64,000 bases of DNA from contig NC_081410.1 of NCBI RefSeq assembly GCF_030272615.1, positions 120,464,640-120,528,639 on the forward strand, written 5' to 3'. Below, piece by piece: positions 11,640 through 22,211 of this stretch; within the stretch, counting starts at the first letter, position 1; every line of letters starts with the position of its first letter. Source of the DNA: Cryptomeria japonica (lineage: Eukaryota; Streptophyta; Pinopsida; Cupressales; Cupressaceae). The translations under genes and the position numbers were made by a program. The notes under the pieces are model-generated. The model was not told the DNA's origin. It did no database searches and was given only the letters and a program-made list of their open reading frames with translations.

Positions 11640-12165
11640 TTTAACTTCTACCTCTTAAGCCTTCTCGACATCATGGAGTTAGCTTGGTCGTGCACATTTT
11701 CCCAATCACACGATAATATCAGTCGTTGATCTCCTGTGAAAGTGTCTCTCTTTATCGCACTTAGAAAATGGGGACATAGGTTCCATGCTATTATTGTGTG
11801 GCTTACCTATCCATGTGCTCTTGTCTTATTGGTGAAGACATTTACCGTCATCCTTCACGGGTCCCACATGCCACATCTGCAGTGGCATTGCGAAATTAGA
11901 CTTTGGATGCATCTTTGATTAGTTGCGCAATCGTGCAATCACTTCTGATTGTTGATCTTTCCCAAACTATTCACTTAGTAAACTACAAAGGACGCGACCA
12001 TTTCAGGCCCACCTTTCCACCATGTCAACGACCACATATATGCACAGCGATCTTGAGTGGGTCCCATCTACCACATAAGTGGCAGGGTTGCAGAGTTAAC
12101 ATTTTCCAGCCCATTTATCTAATTGTGCAATTACGCGCAAACGCTGGTCGTGGATCTAATTGAAG
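11640..12165 (-). repeat. Three divergent ~200-bp repeat units
   Basis: Three units occur at about 11640-11735, 11840-11960 and 12040-12160. Shared words in order are GGGTCCCA, ACCACAT-like, TTGC-GA-TTA, GTGCAAT and CGTTGATCT-like. Units 2 and 3 are the closest pair, about 200 bp apart. The reverse complement matches the cluster at 45.09-45.55 kb, so this is a dispersed family. Nature unknown. Confidence 0.6.
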
Positions 12166-12475
12166 ATGAACGACAATTAAACAAAAAAAGCAAGAGGGGC
12201 GAACCGGATTGCTTACACAAAGAGCTAGTCATACGATGATAGAATGGACCTCAATGGATAACTTAAGACACCGAAAATTGGTTGCTGGGGGTCACCACTG
12301 AAATAGATCAAAAAAAGAATGCAGTGTGGCTAGGACCTGGGGTTTAGGGTTTTAGGCTTAAACCTTTTAAAACACAGAAGATAAACCCTAACGATATGGC
12401 AAAAAATTTCAAAAATGTCCCAACACTAAGGTCTTCTTTCCACTCTAATTTAGATTTAAGGACCTTTCCAGAATT

Positions 12476-12618
12476 AAAACGGAGATAGAACAGAGTTAAT
12501 TCAAGCCATGAAAAAATATTCATAGAATCATAAAAATAGAGTTAATCAAGCCACAATAAAACATTCATAGAATCATGAAACAGAGATAAAACAGAGCTAA
12601 TTCAAGCCACCACAAATT
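12476..12618 (+). repeat. Short tandem repeat (~45-60 bp unit)
   Basis: The words GAGTTAATTCAAGCCA and ATTCATAGAATCAT alternate about three times directly before the Tat-like insertion site. The units are imperfect. Function unknown. Confidence 0.6.
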
Positions 12619-12623
12619 ACAAT

Positions 12624-14048
12624 TGTAGACGTATAAAAATGACTATATTCCTAAATGAATATTTTATGTTCATTTCTCTATTTAATTAAATCTAATTTAA
12701 TTAAATTATCCACATTCCTCTATTTAATTATGTAAATTACTCAATTTATTTAACTAAATTCAATTAACCCCCTTTTAGGTCATTTAACTGAATAAATCAT
12801 TTTATTTAATTAAATCTATTCTTCTAAACCTTTTAATTAAATTTACATTTAATTAAATAGGGAATCCCAACCAAATTGAATTAAATTAACTTTATTTCAA
12901 TTAAATCCTATTATTTCTCCATCCACTTGCATTTTCCTACATCTCCCACTTGCCTCCTAAACCCTATTCCTAACCCCCTTCTAGATTCTTCTAATCACTT
13001 CTAATTTAGCCTAACCCATCTCCTAAATATTGTCACATCCCTAAGCAAGGGGAAGTCACTTCTCAAACCCTTAAAGTCTTTGATAACCATTAAAGGCTTC
13101 AAGTCTCCAACAACTTTCTCTTCCAAACCATTAATGGTTAACTCAACATTCTTACATGGTTAGAGACTTTTTTCCTAACTCAACCTCCATGTAACCCAAG
13201 GGTCTCATCAAGCATTTATTGCTTTGATCATAGTTAATCATTAATCCTTTGCACAAGAGTTTATCCTTTGGATAAAACCTTTATCCATTGGATAACCCTA
13301 ACCTAACCTTAACCTAACCTTAACCCTTACCCCCTAAGGTAACCATGAGGTCTTCTCAAGCATTTAATGCTTCCTACCTCTCTTCTCAACCCAACCTTAT
13401 GTTGACATTTGTCACCATTTCATTGGTGCAAATTGCAAACATGGATTCCCAACTTTCAAACTCAACCCTTGATTAACTCTTTCAATCCTGACCATCCATT
13501 GCCCTATTTTTGCTATAAATAGAGCTCTCCATTCTCCATTTTAAGATCATCCAAGTCTTTAGCATCATACTTATTAAAATCCATCCAAGCTTTAATATAT
13601 CATTTGTGTTCATCATTTAGCCTCTCTTTTAAATAGGAATTAATCTAAATATGCGTGTTTAGAGTATTTTCCTTATCATTTAGCTTAATCATAGACTAGT
13701 ATATCATGCTAGGATAGTCTTGCTACTAATCTTGTCATCTTATGGTCTAGTTTATTGCATTTGTAGGATCATGCATAGCTTAGGATGCATTTCATGTTAA
13801 AATCAACCAAAGCCTCCCTCGTTCTTGCATTTGTCATCCCTAAACCACTTTCCTCAGTGATTTGAGAGCAAAGACATTGGTTTGAGGGACCTTGTGAGAT
13901 AAAGAACCATGGAACCAACCTTGGGAAGTTGAGTCATTCTTCTTGACTCCATAGCTTGCACCAAGAAGTCTTGTGGATGTGTGAGCAAGGCTCCTTAGGC
14001 TTCATTTTTAGCATTTTAAGCTCTATTGACTCACTTTTTCTGCATACA
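12624..14048 (+). repeat. Tat-like 5' LTR
   Basis: 1425 bp, from TGTAGACGTA to TGCATACA. It aligns with the right LTR throughout. The main length difference is a roughly 14-bp TTTAATTAAAT-type expansion near 12.69 kb. It contains a CCTAACC-rich stretch near 13.30 kb that resembles telomere repeat but is part of the LTR. Confidence 0.94.
13514..13521 (+). promoter_or_regulatory. TATA box of the Tat-like 5' LTR
   Basis: TATAAATA in the context TTGCTATAAATAGAGC, about 530 bp before the LTR end. The same site is present in the 3' LTR at 38136-38143. Transcription of the plus-strand genomic RNA probably starts 25-35 bp downstream. Confidence 0.7.
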
Positions 14049-14052
14049 TTGT

Positions 14053-14070
14053 TGGCACCCACTGTGGGGC
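14053..14070 (+). promoter_or_regulatory. Tat-like primer binding site (tRNA-Lys type)
   Basis: TGGCACCCACTGTGGGGC begins 4 nt after the LTR and is followed by TCGACCCC. It closely resembles the tRNA-Lys PBS TGGCGCCCAACGTGGGGC known from retroelements, with two or three differences. The tRNA identity is inferred from that resemblance. Confidence 0.75.
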
Positions 14071-14154
14071 TCGACCCCATATATCAAATCGGTTTTTGAA
14101 TTTAACCACTTTTGCAGGTCCGTGGGAAACAAGAATCAGTGCATGGGAAACATT

Positions 14155-14402
14155 CCCTAATGCATCTGGTTAACAGTCTAGCGCATCCCGCTTATTGTTC
14201 AACGCGTTGGGTCAATCTTGTAGCGTGTCCAGTCTTTACTATAGTCTAATGTCCTACTAACATTTTCCTGTATGTCTCGGCGCGAGAGAAAAATAGAGCA
14301 GCGCATCTGGAAACCATCCTAGCGCATCCTGAAAATAGCATAGCGCATCGCTGTCATCTTTTACCGCATTGCGGTTATATTGTAGCACGTATAGTTTGTT
14401 CT
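14155..14402 (+). repeat. TAGCGCAT motif cluster 1
   Basis: Irregularly spaced copies of TAGCGCAT and CpG-decayed variants (for example AATGCATC, TAGCGTGT, TAGCACGT) occur about every 15-40 nt in the leader downstream of the PBS. The nested element inserted inside the cluster, and one more copy (TAGCACATC) follows at about 22212. See clusters 2 and 3. Confidence 0.7.
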
Positions 14403-15657
14403 TGTAGTGTCCTAAAATTGCGACACTTGCAATTTTGACTGCATTTCGGTCTTCACGATGGCGACGCAACATGGAACCTGAATGGAGACCCCGAAACTTG
14501 TCCACGACACCAAAAACTGCATTTTCTTGCACCCTGGCCTGAACCTCCTTTGCACCTTGCTGTCCCGGGAGGTGGGACCAGAGCGCCCAGTGCCCTGGTC
14601 CTTCAGGACCAGGGCGCCCCTAGGACAATAGCGCCCAGTGCCCTGGTCCCTGGCCCTATTTTGGGCCCGGTCTCCTATGGGACTTCGGGTCTTTTTGTTT
14701 GCAAAATGGAAAATAACATTTCCTGGTCGGCCTAAGGTCGGGAAAAATCAGTCTATCAACCCTAATTGGCAAGTATATAAACTACATTTTCCTCTCTCAT
14801 TTGGATGGATGGAAAAAGGTGGAAAACGATACTCAAACATTCAAGCATTCAAGCATTCAAGCATTCCTTCAAGCAATTGATCATTCTAAGTCTCCATTCA
14901 AGGCTAAGTGTTGCATTCAAGACAAGGATTCAACCATTGAAGAGGAGATCACTTACTACATACTACTACAACATACAACATACAACAACATCTATACCTT
15001 CGCACATAAGGATACAAACATCCTTACAACAAGGTATTAGTACTTGTTTTACATTACAAACATTTACATTTACAGCATTTCTCATTTCTTGGTTAATTCC
15101 AAAACTGGGGTTTGACCTAAAGGCAAACCCCTAATCCCTAACCCCCCAATCGTCTTCACTTTTATGTGTGTAGGTTGCAGGTATGTGGCTGAAATTGAAG
15201 ATCTGGAATCCTTGTGCAGAGACGAACAGATCCCCCTTCATTTCGCGGATTTTTCGGAGGACCGTGTGCACGCCGGGCGCCATCGTCCCATCAACTTTTG
15301 CTCAAATTTGCAGGACAGCGCCGTATCGACATTTTACTGCTAATTCCAGGTCCGCAGCTTCATCCTGTATCCCTATCTCAGTTTATAAGTGAATCTTTCT
15401 CACTTTCTATGCATTCCTAGTTTAATTCTTCTATGCACATTCTTTACAAAAGAGGGTAGCCTTGTTGTCTTAACCCTTGAAACTCATTTAGAATCCAATC
15501 TTGCATTGCGTGGGATTGGATCTTGTGGGTTTCAACCCCTCTTTTGAATGTGAAGTCTCTCTAAGTGAAAACCATCAACCCTAGTAACCTCCCTTCTCTC
15601 TCCTGGGAGTCGGAAGAGGGGAGAGCAACTAGGGTTCGATCAATTTTCCGCTTTACA
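14403..15657 (+). repeat. Nested element 5' LTR
   Basis: 1255 bp, TGTAGTGTCC to CTTTACA. It is about 49 bp longer than its partner because of an extra GCGCCC-rich segment near 14591-14640. That segment creates a perfect hairpin: 11-nt arms at 14592-14602 and 14605-14615 with a 2-nt spacer. A TATATAAA box is at 14774-14781. Open frames inside it recur identically in the other LTR and are not genes. Confidence 0.93.
14774..14781 (+). promoter_or_regulatory. TATA box of nested element LTR
   Basis: TATATAAA, conserved in the second LTR at 21324-21331. A pyrimidine-rich stretch and the repeat CAAGCATT follow downstream. Confidence 0.6.
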
Positions 15658-15660
15658 TTT

Positions 15661-15679
15661 TGGTGAACCCGACGTGAAC
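15661..15679 (+). promoter_or_regulatory. Nested element primer binding site
   Basis: TGGTGAACCCGACGTGAAC starts 3 nt after the 5' LTR, where a PBS is expected. It begins TGG as tRNA-complementary sites do. I do not assign the tRNA. Confidence 0.65.
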
Positions 15680-16840
15680 ATCCTTTCTGATTATTCATGG
15701 TTAGATTTGAAAATTTGCTTCCTTAATTACATTTCCATGTTTGATCTTTTGCAAAATTTTAGAGGTTGATTGCATGAAAACCCTAAATTTTCTTTTTAGT
15801 AATTGAACTTGCGAAATGTCTAAATGTTAATGCTTGTTTCAGATCTACCCTTCTATTACAAATTATCAATTCATATCTATGCTTTAATTTTGAAAATTAA
15901 GTGGTTAAGTGTTAAAACCCTAATTTTTAAAACCCTCTTGATTCAACCTTTGTCTGACAATTTCACTGATCAAAACATCTCCAAATCAGCTGTAACTTTG
16001 GATTCCGCAATAAAATCACAATATCTTTCATCCCTGAAAATTTGGAAAAAAGTTGCGAGGACCGTGTGCACTCCGAGCGCCATCGTCCCCGACATTTTTT
16101 TTGAAATTTCGGGAGCTAGATCTTACTGTATTTTCCTGCTAAAATCCAGAATTTTGGCTAATTTTATCAATTATAACACTTTCAAAATTACAGTCAAAGT
16201 TGGTCTTATGATTGCTTGGTTTAAGGCTTCTAAACATTCAAAAATTGTTGAAATTGAAATTTTGTGTCAAAATTGTGTTCTTACTGTCCTAAATCTGAAA
16301 AGTGTGTTTGCATTCATTAAAAATTTCAGTGCTTTATTCAAATTCTTGCAATTTGTGACTTTTGAAATTAAGTGCTTAATTACAACAACTTTAATTTCCG
16401 CTTTCAAAATTGAATTTTGCGTGAAATTGAGTCAACTTTTAAATTTCAAAAATTGCATTGCTTTTGGTATTCCCTCTAAAATCATAAAATTCAAAATTTC
16501 AGTTTCCCTCTCTTTTTCAAAATTCAAATTTTGCATTTTTCGACAATCTTGGTAGGGTTCAATTTCGAGATTGCAACTTTAATTTGGCCTATCTACAGAT
16601 CGTAAAATCACTCAATTTTTTCAGATTAGCTCTAAAATCATCATAACTTTCATCCCTGCAAATTTCGAAAAAAGTTGTCGGGACCGTGTGCACTCCGAGC
16701 GCCACGGTCCCTGACATTTTTTCTGAAATTTCGGGAGATTGTCCTGATTATATTTAACAGCTTAAATCTAGAAGATTGGCTGATTTTACTGAAAATTGCT
16801 ACCTCTAAAATTCAAATTTTTCTCTCTCTCTCTCTAGTGC
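15680..16840 (+). other. Nested element leader with repeated stem-loop module
   Basis: Untranslated, AT-rich leader before gag. A module of about 90 nt occurs twice (cores at 16059-16088 and 16681-16710). A third core lies within the LTR at 15259-15288, repeated at 21809-21838 in the other LTR. At 16681 the ends GGACCGTG and CACGGTCC are perfectly complementary around a 14-nt loop. The module is preceded by CTTTCATCCCTG and followed by TGAAATTTCGGGAG. The long open frame across this stretch is low-complexity and not protein-like. Confidence 0.6.
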
Positions 16841-19800
16841 ATGAGTTTTACAACAATAAGCCCTACTTACACTATTCCCGTTAGACGAAGCCTTAGAATT
16901 AAGTCTTTCCGAGGTTTAATTATCGAGGAGATGGAACCTAATTTGAATAGCTCTAATCCTCCTAATGACGAAGAAGCTCTCCATGAGGTTTCTGAAGAAC
17001 AACTTTCGAAATTGGATAACCAATTTGACGATTTTCGACAATGGATGTCTCAAGAATACCCCGATAGTCAAGCTCTTCCTTTAATTGAGGGTCTAAAACG
17101 TATGCTTCAAAGTGATAAGAATGTAATTGATATTTTGTGTGGTATTGCACACATTGTGGATTTGAATGTGATGCCTATGAAGGGTTGTGCCAAAACTTTA
17201 GGTTATACACAACCTCCTACACAAGTCAATCATTCTATTCCTTTGACGACTCCTATTGCTAGCATACCTACCTTTACATCAAACATAATGACTACTTCTC
17301 CTATGATCACCAGTCATGGGGGCAATCCTTCCTCTTCAATTAACCCTCTTCCTTCATTCAATCCGAATTCTTCATTCACTCCTTCAATGAGTGTCCCTAT
17401 TATATCTCCACAAATGAACATGATGCAAGGGGGCAATTCGTTTAACCATTCCATTCCTCCTTGTAGTGTTCCTCCTGTCCAATCATCTCCTATGACTAAC
17501 TATCATAGTGTCCCGCCACCTTACTCTTTACCTTCTTTCAATAACATAACACCTCCATCTCAATCTAACACATCTAATATGAATTCTTCGACTGAAGCGA
17601 CCATTAACAATCTTGCACAAACTGTCTCTTCTTTATAGCAACAAATTGCCTCTATGAATCAATCTAAGTTTAGTGTGCCCACATTTGATGTTGCGAGCCC
17701 ACTTTCTCTTGACATTGTTCGAGCTATCCCTCCTAAACAAGTTGAAATCCCGCATTTGGAACTTTATAACGGTAAAGGAGATCCTCTAACACATGTTAAA
17801 ACTTTTCAAACAATATGTACCGATTTTGCTTATGACCAAAGGTTGCTTGCAAAACTGTTTACTAGAACATTAAGAGACAAAGCCCTACAATGGTATTGCT
17901 CGTTGCCTTCTTATTCTATTACTTCTTTCGAACAACTTGCAAATGCTTTCATTCAACAATTTCAAAACAATATAAGTCCTAAAGTTACTTTGATTGATTT
18001 AATGCATTGTAAACAAGGTGTTAAAGAAAAAGTGACTGATTTCATTGGTAGATATAAGCATTTGTATGCTCAAATTTCTTTTCCTGTGCCTGACAATGAT
18101 ATTCAAAGAATCTTTATTTCTAATTTACAAAAAGATATTCGAGACAAACTTCTGTTTTCTGAGTTTACTTCTTTCCAACAGTTGTGTGCCACTCTTCACA
18201 ATTATCAACTGACTGTGAGTCAAATGGAACAATCACATCCTATGGCTCCGAGTGATAAGGGTGATAGCAGTCAACAACCATTTGGGAAGTTTAAACCGAA
18301 CAGAGATTCCATTAAATTCAATGAAAACATCATCAACAACAATGTGAATGCAGCATCAGGTGTGCCTCCTATTTCTAAGTTTTTCAAGAAAGAAAGAAAG
18401 TATACTCCTTTGAATGAATCATTGCATAGTATTATGAATAAGTTATTGGAACAAAATGTGCTTACTCTTCCTCCTATAAGGCAAATTGATCCTGCAAAGA
18501 TTACTTCACCTTATTTTGATAACAAATCTTTTTGTCAATTTCATCGTCAACCTGGGCATGATACTGAAAAATGTTTTTCTTTAAAGGGTAAAATTCAAGA
18601 TTTGATTGATAATAATACTATCTCTGTTTCTGGAGTGAATGATAAAGGCAATACATCTGTAGCTCCTCCTAACCAAAATCTTTAGATTTTTACTGATCCA
18701 TTACCTTCTCATACCTCTAATGCAATTGAGACTAATGATTACTCTCTCTCATCTGATGGTCTTGTGTCTATGACTCCGAATGTGATTAACTTTGTAGAGC
18801 AGCAAGAAAACCCTAAAGAACCTTCCATCACATTTGATTCTAGTGAAACTATCAGGGCACCTGATGGTCCTTTATACATAGCTGCAAAAGTCAAGAATAC
18901 ACCTTGCCGTGGAGTGCTTATTGATCCTTCGTGCATGGTTAATGTTATTACTGAAGAATTCCTTTTTACTTTGCAATTGAATCAAGTGATTTATGACAAA
19001 ACAGATGTGATTGTGAAATTATTTGATGCATTTTCTTCTCCTACAATTGGTTCTATTACATTGCCTATTGAGGTCCATAACAAATCCCTTGATGTGAGCT
19101 TTGCTATTATTCCTTCGTCCGAACAATTTCGTGTGAAGCTTGGCTATCCTTGGCTATCTTCCATGAAAGCTATTGCTTCTCCTATTCACAAATGTTTGAA
19201 ATTTCCCCATAATGGTGAAGTTGTTACTGTCAATCATAGTCTCTTTTAAACCAGCTGAAAGAACTTCTAGCGTTCCTATTGATTATTTTTGGCCTAAACA
19301 ATTCCAATCCCTTCCTCCGCGAAGTCATCATCTTTTCAAATCTTATCAAAAGTGGAAAACAGATATGATCCTATGTTTAAGTGAACCTAGAACACCTAAA
19401 CTTGATATTCCTATCGTTCTTGAGAAGGAAGTTCTTCCTTTGAAAGATAAAACTAATGTCTTTCCTCAAGAAGATTCCCAACCCATCCCTATGGATGTGA
19501 CTATGTCTATGCCTAATAAACCTTCTAAAAGTAGACCTATACCTCCTCGTCATGATGGACTTGGTCTTCTTCCTAAACCAAAAATTCCTCCTTTATATGG
19601 AGTAGTTCCTCCTCCTTCTTTTTATAGAGAGAAGAGGCCTTCTTCTTCTCCTATTATCCAACCTAAGAGACCACAACCTAAACACCCAAGTGATAAGGAT
19701 GAGAACATTCCTCCTCCTCAATCTTCTCCACTTCCTACTAAGACTAGACGAAATCGTTCTGCGCGTGAACGCCGACGAAAGCGTCGTCTTAGGGCTCAAG

Positions 19801-20225
19801 CAGCTGCTTCTCAAACTTTACAATCTCCAAAAACACCTTCAACAAGCATTATTCCATTTTCTCCAAAATCTCCTAAACATAAGATGCATGATGGTCTTGA
19901 TCCTGTGCGAATTAAAGACCCTATTTTTATAAATCTTGATGATGCTACAGATGAAAATGTTATTCATGATGAAAATGTTACTCCTCTTGCTTCCGATAGT
20001 GAATATGAACTTGTTGATATTGATAACCATTTATCTAACGAATTTTCTAAAGCACTTATCCTAGCTCCTAGACAAGAACAACGTGGCTTGGAACATGAAC
20101 ATAGCCCTTGTTTGGATCTTGTGATAGCTCCATCTGCTGTGTTGGATGTTCCTCCTCTAGCGTGTTCCCTGCCTTCCCGAAACATTGATCAGCAAGATCG
20201 GGGGGTAGATGACGTGCTAGACTAG
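16841..20225 (+). pseudogene. Nested element gag-protease-like gene
   Basis: The candidate ATG is at 16841; MEPNLNSS about 30 codons in is an alternative. One frame runs to 19249, cut only by two TAG codons (17636-17638 and 18683-18685). A one-base slip near 19240 joins it to the frame ending at 20225. Domains in order: a Ser/Pro/Asn-rich N-terminal region; a Retrotrans_gag capsid (17740-18230, with LYNGKGDPLTHV); a C-x2-H-x4-H-x4-C finger (FCQFHRQPGHDTEKC, near 18530); a retropepsin-like fold (18850-19250) whose active site reads IDPSCMVN instead of D-[ST/G]-G; and a basic, proline-rich tail with RRNRSARERRRKRR near 19.75 kb. There is no polymerase. The protease is probably inactive. Gag would form particles using enzymes from a relative. 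Confidence 0.82.
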
Positions 20226-20983
20226 TTTCATTAGCATAGCAGATTCTCTCCTCTTCTCTTTTGTTACTTCTTCTATATGTTATTCTCATTCTTCTATTTG
20301 TTGTCCTTAGTGTTGTCTACTTGAGGACGATGCAAAGCATTGAGATATCTTTTGGTCTCTCTCATGTTGACTCAAAAGACACATGTGTTCCCTTCTTCTA
20401 GGTGACTTTCCTTGATTGGGGAATGAAGAACAATTATGCATACATACATATGATATATATACATGACTTATCCTACAGCATACTGACCCTGAGGAAAGCG
20501 AAGTCACCTCATGCTTTGTGTTTGTGTCTACTATCCTTGGGTTTATCTCACACTTGGGGGCTAAATCTTTGCGATAACGTGCTCCTTTCCTTTCTCATTT
20601 CTTATGTGTATCACTACGTTAAAACAATCACCCTCGTTGAGGTGTGTGCGATCGCTTTAACGTAGGGGGGCATACACCCTATCTATCCCTTCAAGATACT
20701 TGAAAATTTCTTGGCGAACTTAGCTTTGCCTTGATTTCTTGGCGAACTTAGCTTTGCCTTGAAAATTTTCGGTATTTCTCTTGCATGACTCATAGTGAGG
20801 GAACCTTACTACTGACAGTCATGGTTCTTCCTCATGATCTTCCCTTTTACTTTGTCAATCAAATTCGTAAGATCCTTAGTCCACTCGGGGCTTGGTGTGT
20901 CTTGCCTCCTTGACGTGGTGAAAGTTTTTCAATGTTGTTTCCTTGTACTTTATCGGAAGTATGAGCGTACGCTTATACTCCTG
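20226..20983 (+). other. Nested element 3' untranslated region
   Basis: No coding signature. A perfect tandem duplication of 28 bp sits at 20707-20734 and 20735-20762 (unit starts TTTCTTGGCGAAC). This is where pol would lie in an autonomous relative. Confidence 0.65.
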
Positions 20984-21000
20984 CTAAAGTGGGGGCTAAA
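20984..21000 (+). promoter_or_regulatory. Nested element polypurine tract
   Basis: AAAGTGGGGGCTAAA directly before the 3' LTR, the usual plant gypsy PPT form. Confidence 0.8.
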
Positions 21001-22206
21001 TGTAGCGTCCTAAAATTGTGACACTTGCAATTTCGACTGCATTTCGGTCTTCACGATGGCAACGCAACATGGAACCTGAATGGAGACCCCGAAACTTGTC
21101 CACGACACCAAAAACTGCATTTTCTTGCACCCTGGCCTGAACCTCCTTTGCACCCTGCTGTCCCGGGAGGTGGGACCAGAGCGCCCAGCGCCCTGGTCCC
21201 TGGCCCTATTTTGGGCCCGGTCTCCTATGGGACTTCGGGTCTTTTTGTTTGCAAAATGGAAAATAACATTTCCTGGTCGGCCTAAGGTCGGGAAAAATCA
21301 GTCTATCAACCCTAATTGGCAAGTATATAAACTACATTTTCCTCTCTCATTTGGATGGATGGAAAAAGGTGGAAAACGATACTCAAACATTCAAGCATTC
21401 AAGCATTCAAGCATTCCTTCAAGCAATTGATCATTCTAAGTCTCCATTCAAGGCTAAGTGTTGCATTCAAGACAAGGATTCAACCATTGAAGAGGAGATC
21501 ACTTACTACATACTACTACAACATACAACATACAACAACATCTATACCTTCGCACATAAGGATACAAACATCCTTACAACAAGGTATTAGTACTTGTTTT
21601 ACATTATAGACATTTACATTTACAGCATTTCTCATTTCTTGGTTAATTCCAAAACCGGGGTTTGACCTAAAGGCAAACCCCTAATCCCTAACCCCCCAAT
21701 CGTCTTCGCTTTTCTGTGTGTAGGTTGCAGGTACGCGGCTGAAATTGAAGATCTGGAATCCTTGTGCAGAGACGAACAGATCCCCCTTCGTTTCGCGGAT
21801 TTTTCGGAGGACCGTGTGCACGCCGGGCGCCATCGTCTCGTCAACTTTTGCTCAAATTTGTAGGACAGCGCCGTATCAACATTTTACTGCTAATTCCAGG
21901 TCCGCAACTTCATCCTGTATCCCTATCTAAGTTTATAAGTGAATCTTTCTCACTTTCTATGCATTCCTAGTTTATTTCTTCTATGCACATTCTTTACAAA
22001 AGAGGGTAGCCTTGCTGTCTTAACCCTTGAAACTCATTTAGCATCCAATCTTGCCTTGTGTGGGATTGGATCTTGTGGGTTTCAACCCCTCTTTTGAATG
22101 TAAAGTCTCCCAAGTGAAAACCATCAACCCTAGCAACCTCCCTTCTCTCTCCTTGGAGTTGGAAGAGGGGAGAGCAACTAGGGTTCGATCGATTTTCCGC
22201 TTTACA
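21001..22206 (+). repeat. Nested element 3' LTR
   Basis: 1206 bp, TGTAGCGTCC to CTTTACA, followed by GTTCT. It lacks the 49-bp hairpin segment of the 5' LTR. Differences from the 5' LTR are mostly C/T or G/A transitions. Confidence 0.93.
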
Positions 22207-22211
22207 GTTCT

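Larger units (their letters stand above)
14403..22206 (+). mobile_element. Nested gag-protease-only LTR element (non-autonomous, Tat-related)
   Basis: LTRs at 14403-15657 and 21001-22206 are flanked by the duplication GTTCT (14398-14402 and 22207-22211). Internally there is a PBS, a leader of about 1.2 kb, one long gag-protease-like frame and a 3' untranslated region ending in a PPT. No RT, RNase H or integrase motif appears on either strand, and there is no room for them. Gag resembles that of the surrounding Tat-like element in both the capsid region and the C-H-H-C finger, so the two are related. By eye the LTRs differ by about 30 substitutions in 1.2 kb. It fits the TR-GAG class, though it is longer than typical members. 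Confidence 0.9.

Noticed and set aside
13290-13340. Interstitial telomere-like CCTAACC repeats (also near 37.92 kb)
   Set aside because: Present in both Tat-like LTRs at the same place, so part of the LTR and not a chromosome-end relic.
14550-15420. Several open frames repeated at 21025-21970
   Set aside because: Both sets lie in the two LTRs of the nested element and are shadows of duplicated non-coding DNA.
15824-16555. 243-residue open frame in the nested element leader
   Set aside because: Lys/Ile/Phe/Asn-rich low complexity across a region of repeated untranslated modules.
17636-17638. Programmed readthrough of TAG (TAG CAA context) in the nested gag
   Set aside because: The TAG-CAA context is suggestive, but a second TAG and many TAGs in other elements of the window make random C-to-T decay more likely.
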